Shown piece by piece: positions 19,624 through 29,686 of a stretch of 64,000 nucleotides of DNA. Both the position numbers and the translations under genes were made by a program. This DNA is from an uncultured Polaribacter sp. Lineage in GTDB: Bacteria > Bacteroidota > Bacteroidia > Flavobacteriales > Flavobacteriaceae. Below the pieces are notes generated by a model that was not told where the DNA came from, made no database searches, and saw only the letters and a program-made list of their open reading frames with translations. How positions within the stretch are numbered: position 1 is the stretch's first letter; each line of letters starts with the position of its first letter. Where the stretch lies: positions 186,001 to 250,000 of the forward strand of contig NZ_CANLXV010000004.1 in NCBI RefSeq assembly GCF_947495205.1, in the 5' to 3' direction.

Positions 19624-19797
19624 CTACTTTCCTTCAGCAGCTTCTCTAGCTTCTTTCTTTAAAATAAAGTTTTCCCAAATTGTACCACCAATCCAATATG
19701 GCACTACAAAAGTTAACAAGAATATCAACAACCAAAAACCAGCTGTAAAAATAAACATGAATAAAATTAAACCTGAAAACTGAGAAAAATCTAACAT
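19624..19797 (-). CDS. Small membrane protein, 57 aa (MLDFSQFSGLILFMFIFTAGFWLLIFLLTFVVPYWIGGTIWENFILKKEAREAAEGK)
   Basis: Read from minus strand; absent from ORF track (below length cutoff); one or two hydrophobic helices with charged C-terminus; followed by terminator. Confidence 0.7.
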   Translation of the reverse strand: MLDFSQFSGLILFMFIFTAGFWLLIFLLTFVVPYWIGGTIWENFILKKEAREAAEGK

Positions 19798-19949
19798 TTG
19801 TTTTAAATTGAATAATTATGATACAAAAATAATACATATTTTTAAAAAATCAACTGAAAAAAACATTTTTTTCCAGAGTATTTTAAAGCTATTGTCCATT
19901 AAATATAACTTGGTTTTTGTAAATTTGTTTCACTAAAATTTCAAACAAA

Positions 19950-21350
19950 ATGACAAAGTTTAGAATCGAAAAAGATACTATGGGAAATGTAGAAGTTCCC
20001 GCAGATAAATATTGGGGCGCACAAACAGAACGTTCTAGAAATAATTTTAAAATTGGCGCACCAGCCTCTATGCCCTTAGAGATTGTTTATGGTTTTGCTT
20101 ATCTTAAAAAAGCAGCCGCTTTTACAAACGCAGAATTGGGTGTTTTAGCAGCAGAAAAAAGAGATTTAATAGCACAAGTTTGTGATGAAATTTTAGAAGG
20201 AAAACACAACAATCAATTTCCATTGGTAATTTGGCAAACAGGTTCTGGTACACAATCTAACATGAATGTTAATGAAGTTATTGCCAACAGAGCACATGAA
20301 ATTGCAGGAAAAGTTATTGGAGAAGGAGACAAAACCATACAACCTAATGATGATGTAAACAAATCACAATCTTCTAACGATACTTTTCCTACAGGAATGC
20401 ACATTGCTGCTTACAAAAAAATAGTAGAAACTACCATTCCTGGAATTACACAATTAAGAGATACATTACAAGCCAAATCAGAAGCATTTGCAGACGTTGT
20501 AAAAATTGGTAGAACCCATTTAATGGATGCCACTCCCCTAACCTTAGGACAAGAATTTTCTGGTTATGTAGCACAATTAAATTTTGGTTTAAAAGCATTA
20601 CACAGTACATTAGCACACTTATCTCAATTGGCTTTAGGTGGTACAGCTGTAGGTACAGGTTTAAATACACCAAAAGGTTATGATGTTTTAGTTGCAAAAT
20701 ATATTGCAAAATTTACAGGATTACCTTTTGTAACTGCAGAAAATAAATTTGAGGCATTAGCAGCACATGATGCTTTAGTAGAAACACATGGTGCTTTAAA
20801 GCAAATTGCAGTTTCTTTAAATAAAATTGCAAATGATATTCGTTTAATGGCTTCTGGCCCACGTTCTGGAATAGGCGAAATTATAATTCCTGCAAACGAG
20901 CCAGGTTCATCTATAATGCCAGGTAAAGTAAACCCAACACAAGCAGAAGCCATGACCATGGTTTGTGCACAAGTTATGGGTAATGATGTTGCTGTAACAG
21001 TTGGGGGCACACAAGGGCATTATGAACTTAATGTTTTTAAACCAATGATGGCCGCAAACGTGTTACAATCTGCGCAATTAATTGGTGATGCTTGTAAGTC
21101 TTTTGATGAACATTGTGCAGCTGGTATAGAACCAAACCACGGCAGAATTACAGAATTGGTAAACAATTCTTTAATGCTTGTAACCGCTTTAAATACTAAA
21201 ATTGGGTATTATAAAGCAGCAGAAATTGCAAACACAGCTCATAAAAATGGAACAACTTTAAAAACAGAAGCTGTACGTTTAGGTTATGTTACAGAAGACG
21301 AATATGATGCCTGGGTAAAACCAGAAGAAATGACCGGTAGTTTAAAATAA
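19950..21350 (+). CDS. fumC: Fumarate hydratase class II
   Basis: [28 protein letters not shown] signature. Confidence 0.97.
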   Translation: MTKFRIEKDTMGNVEVPADKYWGAQTERSRNNFKIGAPASMPLEIVYGFAYLKKAAAFTNAELGVLAAEKRDLIAQVCDEILEGKHNNQFPLVIWQTGSGTQSNMNVNEVIANRAHEIAGKVIGEGDKTIQPNDDVNKSQSSNDTFPTGMHIAAYKKIVETTIPGITQLRDTLQAKSEAFADVVKIGRTHLMDATPLTLGQEFSGYVAQLNFGLKALHSTLAHLSQLALGGTAVGTGLNTPKGYDVLVAKYIAKFTGLPFVTAENKFEALAAHDALVETHGALKQIAVSLNKIANDIRLMASGPRSGIGEIIIPANEPGSSIMPGKVNPTQAEAMTMVCAQVMGNDVAVTVGGTQGHYELNVFKPMMAANVLQSAQLIGDACKSFDEHCAAGIEPNHGRITELVNNSLMLVTALNTKIGYYKAAEIANTAHKNGTTLKTEAVRLGYVTEDEYDAWVKPEEMTGSLK

Positions 21351-21371
21351 ATTTTAAATCTAGATTAATAT

Positions 21372-21401
21372 AAAAGTCGAAGTTTAAAACTTCGGCTTTT
21401 T
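21372..21401 (+). terminator. Intrinsic terminator of fumC (aaaagtcgaagttt/aaacttcggctttt)
   Basis: Inverted repeat plus T tract. Confidence 0.85.
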
Positions 21402-21468
21402 TTTGTGGTTTTTGCCTATTTTAAAAATAATAAAAAATTAATTCATTTTAAAACGTAAATTCGCAATC

Positions 21469-22467
21469 GTGAAAATAGCAATTGTTATATTAAACTGGAA
21501 TGGACAAAAACTGTTAGCGCAGTTTTTACCTTCTATTATTGAATTTAGCCATAATTTAGCAACAATTTACGTTGCAGATAATGCGTCTACAGATAATTCT
21601 ATTTCCTATATTCAAGAGTTTTTTCCTTCTGTAAAAATTATAGAAAATTCTGTAAATGGTGGTTACGCAAAAGGTTATAATGATGCTTTACAAAAAGTTG
21701 ATGCCGATATTTATTGTTTATTAAATTCAGACATAGCAGTAACCAAAAATTGGTTAACTCCTATTTTAAAAACGTTTAAAGAGGAAAAAAATACGGCTAT
21801 TATTCAACCTAAAATTTTAGACTATAACAACAAAACCAAGTTTGAGTATGCAGGTGCTGCTGGTGGTTTTATAGATTTATTGGGTTACCCGTATTGTAGA
21901 GGCCGTCTTTTTGAAACTTTAGAAGAAGATAAAAATCAGTTTAATAACAATACAGAAATTTTTTGGGCATCTGGAGCTTGTTTATTTATACGTGCTAAAA
22001 CCTACCATGAGGTTGGTGGTTTAGATGAAGATTATTTTGCGCACCAAGAAGAAATAGACCTTTGTTGGCGCGTTAAAAATATTGGCAAAACTATTAAATA
22101 TGTTGGGCAAAGTACTGTTTACCATATTGGTGGTGCTACTTTGTTAGAAACCAATCCGCAAAAAACGTATTTAAATTTTAGAAATAGTTTATTAAACGTA
22201 GTTAAAAATGTGCCTAAAAAATGGTTTTTAATCGTAATTTTTTCAAGATTAATTTTAGACGGAATTGCTGGAATTAAATTTTTATTAGAATTAAGACCTG
22301 TGCACACTTTAGCTATTTTAAAAGCACATTTTAGTTTTTATAGCAACTTTTATAAATTTTTAAGGAAACGTAAAAAACTTCATAAAAACCAAGATTATTA
22401 CATACATACCAGTATTGTTTGGCAGTATTTTTTTAGAGGTAGAAAAACGTTTGAAGAACTAAATTAG
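21469..22467 (+). CDS. Glycosyltransferase family 2
   Basis: IAIVILNWNGQKLL, YVADNASTDNS, LNSDIAV; GTG start. Confidence 0.9.
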   Translation: MKIAIVILNWNGQKLLAQFLPSIIEFSHNLATIYVADNASTDNSISYIQEFFPSVKIIENSVNGGYAKGYNDALQKVDADIYCLLNSDIAVTKNWLTPILKTFKEEKNTAIIQPKILDYNNKTKFEYAGAAGGFIDLLGYPYCRGRLFETLEEDKNQFNNNTEIFWASGACLFIRAKTYHEVGGLDEDYFAHQEEIDLCWRVKNIGKTIKYVGQSTVYHIGGATLLETNPQKTYLNFRNSLLNVVKNVPKKWFLIVIFSRLILDGIAGIKFLLELRPVHTLAILKAHFSFYSNFYKFLRKRKKLHKNQDYYIHTSIVWQYFFRGRKTFEELN

Positions 22468-22946
22468 TTCTCTTTCAGTATTAATTTCCACTTTTCTGTC
22501 TCGGCAAAGTTTTTAATGGTAATATTTCTGTCTTTCAAAAAGTTGGTCATGTATTTTTTCAAAAATAAAAAATCGGCCAGTTTGCCTAAATAGCCTAATG
22601 GTGATCTATATTTAAACACATCTTTTATAATTACTACACCTTCTTTTTGTTCTAGATAATGTTCGTGTCTAAAACTCTTAAAAGCTCCTTTTACCATTTC
22701 ATCAGCAAAAAAAGTAGGAAAAGTGTAGTCTGTAACTTTAGAAGTTAATTTTTGGGTAATTCCTAAGTGTTTTGCTTGCCAAGTTACGGTTTCATTTAAC
22801 CCTATTAATCCAGAAGTTTTACCAGCTATTGCTTTTTCGTTTGTTTTATTTGTAGATATTATATGTAAATCTATACTTCTAATTAAGTTAAAAACAAGTG
22901 CTATATTATTTGTATTTATAACTGTTGTTAAATGTATTATTGGCAT
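22464..22946 (-). CDS. SRPBCC (START-like) family protein
   Basis: GLIGLNETVTWQAKHLGITQKLTSKVTDYTFPTFFADEMVKGAFKSFRHEH ligand-binding cyclase-like sequence. Confidence 0.75.
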   Translation of the reverse strand: MPIIHLTTVINTNNIALVFNLIRSIDLHIISTNKTNEKAIAGKTSGLIGLNETVTWQAKHLGITQKLTSKVTDYTFPTFFADEMVKGAFKSFRHEHYLEQKEGVVIIKDVFKYRSPLGYLGKLADFLFLKKYMTNFLKDRNITIKNFAETEKWKLILKEN

Positions 22947-22964
22947 AATATTTCAACTAAAATA

Positions 22965-23582
22965 TTACAAGATATCTAAACTTCCTTTGCCTTCTCTAAC
23001 CAAAGTTGGTTCTTCTGTTAAATCTATTACTGTAGATGCTTCATTATCTCCATAACCACCATTTATAACAACATCTACTATAGCTTGCCATTTTTCAAAT
23101 ATTAATTCTGGATCTGTTGTGTATTCTAATACATCATCTTCATCTCTAATAGAAGTAGAAATTATAGGGTTTCCCAACTCTTCTACCAGTGTTCTTATAA
23201 TATTATTATTGGGTATTCTTATACCTACTGTTTTCTTTTTCTTAAAGACTTTAGGAAGGTTTTTACTACCTGGTAAAATAAATGTATATGGCCCTGGTAA
23301 TGCTCTTTTTAAAATTTTAAAAGTAGATGAATCTATTTGTTTTACATAATCTGAAAGATGGCTTAAATCATTACAAATAAAAGAAAAGTTAGCTTTTTCT
23401 AATTTAACACCTTTTATTTTAGCAATTTTTTCTACAGCTTTTGTGTTTGTAATGTCGCAGCCTAAACCATAAACCGTGTCTGTAGGGTAAATTACCAAAC
23501 CACCAGACTTTAAAACCTGAACAACTTTAGCAATTTGCCTTGGATTAGGATTCTCATTATAAATGGTAATAAATTGTGCCAT
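22965..23582 (-). CDS. L-threonylcarbamoyladenylate synthase (Sua5/YciO/YrdC family)
   Basis: LKSGGLVIYPTDTVYGLGCD, KRALPGPYTFIL, STVIDLT. Confidence 0.92.
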   Translation of the reverse strand: MAQFITIYNENPNPRQIAKVVQVLKSGGLVIYPTDTVYGLGCDITNTKAVEKIAKIKGVKLEKANFSFICNDLSHLSDYVKQIDSSTFKILKRALPGPYTFILPGSKNLPKVFKKKKTVGIRIPNNNIIRTLVEELGNPIISTSIRDEDDVLEYTTDPELIFEKWQAIVDVVINGGYGDNEASTVIDLTEEPTLVREGKGSLDIL

Positions 23583-23617
23583 AAATTTACAGTTCTTAAT
23601 TTAAGATAGTACAAAAC

Positions 23618-23656
23618 AAAATCACTCAGTCTAAAAAAATTAGATTGAGTGATTTC
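23618..23656 (-). terminator. Intrinsic terminator downstream of response regulator
   Basis: aaatcactcagtcta / tagattgagtgattt inverted repeat. Confidence 0.75.
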
Positions 23657-23678
23657 ATATATGGGAAAATTTTTTATT

Positions 23679-24380
23679 TTAAGTTTTATCTACTAATCTA
23701 AAACCTTCTCCATGAATATTTAAAATCTCTACATTTTCATCTAACTTTAAATACTTTCTTAATTTGGCAATGTAAACATCCATACTTCTAGAGGTAAAAT
23801 AGTTATCATCTCTCCAGATTTTAGTTAATGCCAATTCTCTTGGCATTAAATCGTTTTTATGAATGGCTAACATGCGTAATAATTTACTTTCTTTGGGCGA
23901 TAATTTTACAGGTTCACCCGTTTCACCAACAGCTAAATGGCGCAATTTAGAATTAAAGAAGAAATTACCGATAACAAATTCAAATTGTTCAGAATCTGCT
24001 GTTGTATCAGACTCTTTTCTCTGTAAAATTGCCTTAATTTTATGCAATAATACTTCAGAATCAAAAGGTTTATTTAAATAATCATCTGCACCAACAGCGT
24101 AGCCTTTTAAAACATCTTCTTTTAACGTTTTGGCTGTTAAAAAAATAATTGGCACTTCTTTGTTTGTGCTTCTAATATCTTGTGCTAATGAAAAACCATC
24201 TTTTCTTGGCATCATTACGTCTAAGATACACAAATCATAATCGCTATTTTTAAACATAATAAGACCTTCTATACCGTCTTTTGCGTGTGTTACATTGTAA
24301 TCATTTAACGCTAAATAATCTTTTAAAACTGTTCCAAAATTTGGATCATCTTCTACTAATAAAATTTTTTTACTTCCCAT
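23679..24380 (-). CDS. OmpR-type response regulator
   Basis: Receiver domain (ILLVEDDPNFG...LCILDVMMPRKDGF) and winged-helix C-terminus. Confidence 0.93.
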   Translation of the reverse strand: MGSKKILLVEDDPNFGTVLKDYLALNDYNVTHAKDGIEGLIMFKNSDYDLCILDVMMPRKDGFSLAQDIRSTNKEVPIIFLTAKTLKEDVLKGYAVGADDYLNKPFDSEVLLHKIKAILQRKESDTTADSEQFEFVIGNFFFNSKLRHLAVGETGEPVKLSPKESKLLRMLAIHKNDLMPRELALTKIWRDDNYFTSRSMDVYIAKLRKYLKLDENVEILNIHGEGFRLVDKT

Positions 24381-24391
24381 TTTTTATATTA

Positions 24392-25984
24392 TTAAATTAA
24401 AGGTAATTTCACTGTGAATATACTTCCTTCTCCTTTTTCACTTTCTACAAATACTGTTCCATGATGTTTTTCTACAATTTCTTTTACGTAAGCTAAGCCT
24501 AAACCATGGCCTTTAACATCATGAATGTTTCCTTTCTGCTCTCTATAAAATTTATCAAAAACTTGTTTTTGCACTGTTTTACTCATACCAATACCGTTGT
24601 CTTTTATCTTAAAAACCAAAAATTTATTGGTACTTTCTGTATAAACGTTTATTATTGGTGCTCCGTTAGAATATTTTATAGCATTTTCTAGCATATTTAC
24701 AACAACGTTAGTTAAGTGAAATTGGTTTCCTGGAAATTCAGAAACCACTGCTTTAAAATGCACATTTATTTTTCCTTTTCTATCTTGTGCAAGCAAACTC
24801 ACATGAGAAATTGCATCTTCTATAATGTCGTGTAAATCTATAGTTTCCTTACTTAAATCTATTTGATTTTTTTCTAATCTAGATATTCTTAAAACGTTTT
24901 CTACTTGAGAATGCATTCTTTTATTTTCGTCCTTAATCATTTGAATATAGCGCAAAACCTTTTCATTATCTCCCAATATTTTAGGGTTTCTAATGGAGTC
25001 TATAGCTAAATTTATAGTAGCTATAGGTGTTTTAAATTCATGCGTCATATTATTAATAAAATCTGTCTTAATTTCAGAAATTTTCTTTTGTCTAATTAAT
25101 TGGTATAAAGAACTAGAAAAAGCCACAATAATTATAAATATAAAAAATAATGATAGCAAAAGAATACTTGAAATACCAGACAATATCAATTCATTTTTAC
25201 CAGGAAAAGTAACGTATAAATCGTAACCTACAATGGCACCTTGTGCATCATAAAACAACGGATATTTATAAGAATCTTTTGTATTAATTGTGTAATAACC
25301 AGATTTTAGTTTAGTAGCCAAACCTTCTTTGGTATAAACACCATACTTAAAATCTAAATGTATATTTTTCTTAGAAAGTTCATCTTTAATTGTATTATTT
25401 AACTCTGTATTACTAACTCTTTGATGAATTGGTTTTCTAGAATTATAATCTTTAAAGATTTCTGTAATTTGAATTTCTTCTAAATTTAAAAAGTCTTTTG
25501 TAAACGAATATCTAGTCTCATCAGATGAAGAAAACAAACCATCAATACCTGTATTAATTTTTGCTTTAAAATAATCTTTTTTCCCTGTGAATCTTTTAAA
25601 TATAATAGAATCGTTATCTAAAAATTCTGTAGGTAAATTAAAATTTTCTTCTAAAAATGTAGATCCGTATGTAAATTTTTGCTGTGTAGTGGTATCTATT
25701 TCTTGAATTAAAAATTGCTTAATTTCTGCACTATCAGGATTTCCTTTTTTATTGATAAAATTTCTAACCTTAGTTCTAAAAACTGTAGTTTCTTTCTCAT
25801 TAATTCTTTCTGCAGCTCTTCCTAAAGATTTTAAAACATCATTCTCAAACTGTTCTTGCTTACTTTCTAAAGCATTGTTAATCCAATATAGTTGTACGGC
25901 TATTATTCCTATCAAAGAAATAGTCATTAAAACAACAATAAGAATAAACATTTTTTTACGCATAATCAAAGTTACTACATTCAA
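24392..25984 (-). CDS. Sensor histidine kinase
   Basis: NNMTHEFKTPIATINLAIDSI H-box, NMLENAIKYSN N-box, GHGLGLAYVKEIVEKHHG G-box. Confidence 0.94.
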   Translation of the reverse strand: MNVVTLIMRKKMFILIVVLMTISLIGIIAVQLYWINNALESKQEQFENDVLKSLGRAAERINEKETTVFRTKVRNFINKKGNPDSAEIKQFLIQEIDTTTQQKFTYGSTFLEENFNLPTEFLDNDSIIFKRFTGKKDYFKAKINTGIDGLFSSSDETRYSFTKDFLNLEEIQITEIFKDYNSRKPIHQRVSNTELNNTIKDELSKKNIHLDFKYGVYTKEGLATKLKSGYYTINTKDSYKYPLFYDAQGAIVGYDLYVTFPGKNELILSGISSILLLSLFFIFIIIVAFSSSLYQLIRQKKISEIKTDFINNMTHEFKTPIATINLAIDSIRNPKILGDNEKVLRYIQMIKDENKRMHSQVENVLRISRLEKNQIDLSKETIDLHDIIEDAISHVSLLAQDRKGKINVHFKAVVSEFPGNQFHLTNVVVNMLENAIKYSNGAPIINVYTESTNKFLVFKIKDNGIGMSKTVQKQVFDKFYREQKGNIHDVKGHGLGLAYVKEIVEKHHGTVFVESEKGEGSIFTVKLPLI

Positions 25985-26071
25985 AAATTGAAATTGCGTT
26001 TTTTAACCTAAATTAACGGATAAAATGAAATTTTAAGTGTTTTTTAACAAAAAGACTAAATTTATATAAAT

Positions 26072-26662
26072 TTAAGCTCTTCTTTTTGTTAAAATTTTAT
26101 GGATACTATTTACTTGTGTTTTTGTATCTTCTAATACAGTATTGGTAATTAAATAATTAGATAAAAGTGTTTTTTTTGCATCTTGCCATTGGTTATTAAT
26201 GCGTGCCAGCACTTTTTTTCTAGAAGTATTATCTCTTGCTATAACACGTTTAATTCTGCTTTCTAAATCTAAACAAACAGAAATTACCACATCAAACTGA
26301 TCTTGAGAATTACTTTCAAAAAGAATAGCACTTTCATAGATGATGTAGGCTTTATTTTTATTTTGGGTTACAAATATTTTAAAATGCTTTTTAACCTCTG
26401 GGTGCACAATGGCGTTTAGCTGTTTTAATTTTTGTTTGTCTTTAAAAACTATGGCACTTATAAAGTCTCTATTTAAAACGTTATTGACATAGGCTTTTTC
26501 TCCAAAAAGTGCAATTAGTTCAGTTTTTATGGTTTGGGAGTTTGCCATTAATTTTTTAGCCTCTTTATCTGCAATATAAACAGCTACATTATTAAATGCT
26601 TTAAAAAAATTTGCTACGGTTGATTTTCCACTACCAATGCCACCTGTTAAACCTACAACCAT
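26072..26662 (-). CDS. coaE: Dephospho-CoA kinase
   Basis: VVGLTGGIGSGKSTVANFF P-loop; CoaE fold motifs. Confidence 0.93.
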   Translation of the reverse strand: MVVGLTGGIGSGKSTVANFFKAFNNVAVYIADKEAKKLMANSQTIKTELIALFGEKAYVNNVLNRDFISAIVFKDKQKLKQLNAIVHPEVKKHFKIFVTQNKNKAYIIYESAILFESNSQDQFDVVISVCLDLESRIKRVIARDNTSRKKVLARINNQWQDAKKTLLSNYLITNTVLEDTKTQVNSIHKILTKRRA

Positions 26663-26663
26663 T

Positions 26664-27602
26664 TTATTTTTCTATTAAAAAATCTACCTTGTTTGGCGTT
26701 ATTTTATAACTTTTTACCAAATTAGATTTATAAACTAACTGAGGTACAAAATAACTGGCATTATTTTTTTTTGCTAATGCATAATCGCAAACAATCTGAA
26801 AAGAATTTTGATTGATTTTGTTAAAATGTTTTAAACTTACAATAAAAGAAACAGAAACCTTTTTTGTGAGCGTGTTAACTGTTGTATTTTCGGGTACATT
26901 AACAAGTTTATAAGGTACTTCTAAATTACCTTCTGTAAAATTTTCTACTATACCAGTTATCTGAACTTTATCTTTACCTAATTTTAAATTATTAACTTTT
27001 TTAGATTTTTTTATACCTACATCTGCTTTAAAATTTGCCATTACATTATCTAAAGTTAACGGCAAAAGTTCTAAATATTTTAACTTTTGTATATAGGTTT
27101 CTGGGCCATAAACTAAAATACTATCTGGTGCTATATTTATGGGTGCTGCTAAATCATAACCTAAATGATATTTGATATTTAGATTTGCTTTTACCGGTAC
27201 TTTTTTGGTAACTAAACTTCCCAAATCTAAAAACAAAGTGTCTTGTGCAATTTCTAAAAGCTCTAAACCTTTTGGCAGTTGCTTTTTTAATTTATTTTGT
27301 TGGTTTTTAGTTAGCACATAATAGGTAGTTCCTACTTTTCTATCAACAATATTTGCGTTAATTTTTAAAATTTTGGCATTAATTCTAGTTTTTAGTATTT
27401 TAAAACCAGAGGCCTTAACAAGCAAATCAATATCTTTTCTGGGTTTTGTTTGTAAAATTTTATCTTGGGCTATACCTACATATTTTAATGGAAAATTTAT
27501 TGTAATAACATATTCTTTAGAAAGTGTTATTAAAAGCCAAATGGCTATAGCTGCAAATAAAAAGCCAATAAAAGTCTTGGATATTTTCCTTTTTGATTTC
27601 AA
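26664..27602 (-). CDS. YbbR-like domain protein
   Basis: N-terminal TM and repeated YbbR-like beta segments; synteny with coaE/yajC/nusB. Confidence 0.75.
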   Translation of the reverse strand: MKSKRKISKTFIGFLFAAIAIWLLITLSKEYVITINFPLKYVGIAQDKILQTKPRKDIDLLVKASGFKILKTRINAKILKINANIVDRKVGTTYYVLTKNQQNKLKKQLPKGLELLEIAQDTLFLDLGSLVTKKVPVKANLNIKYHLGYDLAAPINIAPDSILVYGPETYIQKLKYLELLPLTLDNVMANFKADVGIKKSKKVNNLKLGKDKVQITGIVENFTEGNLEVPYKLVNVPENTTVNTLTKKVSVSFIVSLKHFNKINQNSFQIVCDYALAKKNNASYFVPQLVYKSNLVKSYKITPNKVDFLIEK

Positions 27603-27649
27603 AACATTGTTTTTATATGATGCAATCTACGCAAAACGCGTTTATAAAA

Positions 27650-27690
27650 AAAGTGAGTTTTATCTAAAAAGATAAAACTCACTCTTTATA
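27650..27690 (-). terminator. Intrinsic terminator of nusB-DUF1573-yajC block
   Basis: agtgagttttatct/agataaaactcact 14-bp stem with T run on minus strand. Confidence 0.85.
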
Positions 27691-27706
27691 AAAACTTTAT
27701 AAAGTC

Positions 27707-28024
27707 TTATTTTTTTGCTGGCGTAGTATACTTTTTACTTAATTCCATAGATATTGCAGAACGTTCAAATTTAATTCTACCTGCTCCTGTTTCTATGGTA
27801 ATTGTGTTATCTGTAGTGTTCACCTCGGTAATTTTACCATGCATACCACTAGAAGTAACCACTTTAACTCCTGTTTTAATTTCTGCTTGAAAAGCTTTTT
27901 CTTTTTTCTGACGCGTCATTTGTGGTCTTATCATAAAAAAATATAAAACCAAAATCATTGCTGCAAAAGGCAACATACTCATTAAACTTCCAGCGCCTGA
28001 TTGTAATATTATTGTATAAAACAT
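27707..28024 (-). CDS. yajC: Preprotein translocase subunit YajC
   Basis: MLPFAAMILVLYFFMIRPQMTRQKKEKAF. Confidence 0.93.
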   Translation of the reverse strand: MFYTIILQSGAGSLMSMLPFAAMILVLYFFMIRPQMTRQKKEKAFQAEIKTGVKVVTSSGMHGKITEVNTTDNTITIETGAGRIKFERSAISMELSKKYTTPAKK

Positions 28025-28029
28025 CTAAT

Positions 28030-28494
28030 TTATTTTGCTTTCGGAGTTACCATTCCTTTTAGAGTTAAAATTTCTCTACCAGATGCTGTATTGGTTACTA
28101 AAGTTATGTTTTTTTGTTGTCTGTTTTTCTTACCGTTTGTATTAAATCTTACTTCTATATCTTTAGTTTCTCCTGGTTTTATAGGTGCTTTAGGCCAAAC
28201 AGGTACTGTACAACCACAAGTAACTTTTGCATCTGTAATTACCAAATCTGTTTTACCAGAATTTGTTACTTTAAATGTAGTTTCTACAATTTCTCCTTCA
28301 GTAACTGTACCAAAATCATATTCTTTTTTATCTACAGAAATAGAGGCCACACCTTTTTCAATTTCTGCATCTCTAGATTTTGCCGTTTCTACATTTTCTT
28401 TATTAATTTTTGTTGACGCATTACTAGCATCTCCACAAGAAACCATAAATAAAGTTGTAGCTACTAAAGCTATTGATAATGTTATATTTTTCAT
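28030..28494 (-). CDS. DUF1573 domain lipoprotein
   Basis: Lipobox (MVSCG), YDFGTVTEGEIVETTFKVTNSGKTDLVI...CGCTVP. Confidence 0.88.
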   Translation of the reverse strand: MKNITLSIALVATTLFMVSCGDASNASTKINKENVETAKSRDAEIEKGVASISVDKKEYDFGTVTEGEIVETTFKVTNSGKTDLVITDAKVTCGCTVPVWPKAPIKPGETKDIEVRFNTNGKKNRQQKNITLVTNTASGREILTLKGMVTPKAK

Positions 28495-28549
28495 TGTATA
28501 AAAGTTTTATTTTTGTAAAAATAATAAATATTTTTTGGTTTAAAAAAAA

Positions 28550-29488
28550 TTAGATTAAGCCTCTACCTATTTTAACTATTTTTTTGTTTGCTATAAATTC
28601 TTTTGAAATTTTATCTAAAACTCCGTTTATAAAATAACTACTTTTTGTAGTTGAATAATCTTTAGAAATTTCTATATACTCATTAATAGTTACTCTTGTT
28701 GGTATAGATGCAAAGTTTATAAATTCTGTAATTGCCATTTTAATCAAAATCATATCAATATCTGCAATTCTATCTGTTTCCCAATTTGGGGTTTTCTCTT
28801 CGATATCTTTCTCGTAATCGGCTTGTTTTAAAACCGTTTTTCTAAACAGATTCCCTACAAAATCTTCATCATCTTTATCTTTATAAAGCGCACCTACAGT
28901 AAATATTTTATTTTCTTTTTGCTTACTTAAAGATTTAGAAACCCAAGTATTTATAAAAGGAATATCATCTACCCAAGAAATTAAAGCATCCTCATAATAA
29001 TCTGCCAATTTTTCATTTGGCGCTATAATTTGTTTAAAAAAGTTTACTACAAATTCTTTGTCTTCTTTAAATGAATCTTCTGAAGATGCTAAATATTTTT
29101 TGTACAAATCGCTTTTTTGCAATTCATCAAAAATAATTTTCACATACTCATCATTTTCTTGCCAATTGTCTAATTTATTCAATTCTACATAACCTTCTAC
29201 ACTTACACTTTCTGCAATTGCATTAATTAAACGGTTCTGAATAAATTTAGTATTAGGTGCTAAATCTTCTTCTGTAGCTAAAATTTTCTTCTTAGAAAGC
29301 GCTATTTTTTTTGAAGCTAATTTTTGAACTTCAACCAATAATAAAAGATTTAAAACATACAGATCTAACATTTTTAAAATACTATGTTTTAAAAACTTTT
29401 CTTCTCTAACAATATCATCATTATGAGATTGCGTCATTGCATAAACAGACTGCATTACTTTAACTCTAATATGTCTTCTATTAATCAT
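28550..29488 (-). CDS. nusB: Transcription antitermination factor NusB
   Basis: RRHIRVKVMQSVYA N-terminus, ITEFINFASIPTRVTINEYIEISKDYST. Confidence 0.92.
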   Translation of the reverse strand: MINRRHIRVKVMQSVYAMTQSHNDDIVREEKFLKHSILKMLDLYVLNLLLLVEVQKLASKKIALSKKKILATEEDLAPNTKFIQNRLINAIAESVSVEGYVELNKLDNWQENDEYVKIIFDELQKSDLYKKYLASSEDSFKEDKEFVVNFFKQIIAPNEKLADYYEDALISWVDDIPFINTWVSKSLSKQKENKIFTVGALYKDKDDEDFVGNLFRKTVLKQADYEKDIEEKTPNWETDRIADIDMILIKMAITEFINFASIPTRVTINEYIEISKDYSTTKSSYFINGVLDKISKEFIANKKIVKIGRGLI

Positions 29489-29686
29489 TACTAAAAACTT
29501 TAATTTTTTGCTTTAATTTTGGTCTAATTAACACTGCAAAAGTAGTATTAATTTAATTCTAAATATATAGTAAATTCATTTCTTTTTTTCATTTTTTTTA
29601 ACCTTTCAAAAAGGCAAATAAGCTCCTTTTTTATTTTTATTGATGTATCTTCGTCGCACACAAAAAACGTATCTAGAAACAAACTA

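Noticed and set aside
19505-19783. Plus-strand 92-aa ORF
   Set aside because: Runs through a strong terminator hairpin and antisense to the better-supported 57-aa microprotein.
20446-21010. Minus-strand ORFs 20446..20709 and 20678..21010
   Set aside because: Antisense shadows fully inside fumC, with no recognisable protein features.
28091-28501. Plus-strand ORFs 28091..28501 and 28114..28416
   Set aside because: Antisense to the DUF1573 gene in two frames; low complexity (F/C/Y-rich) translation.
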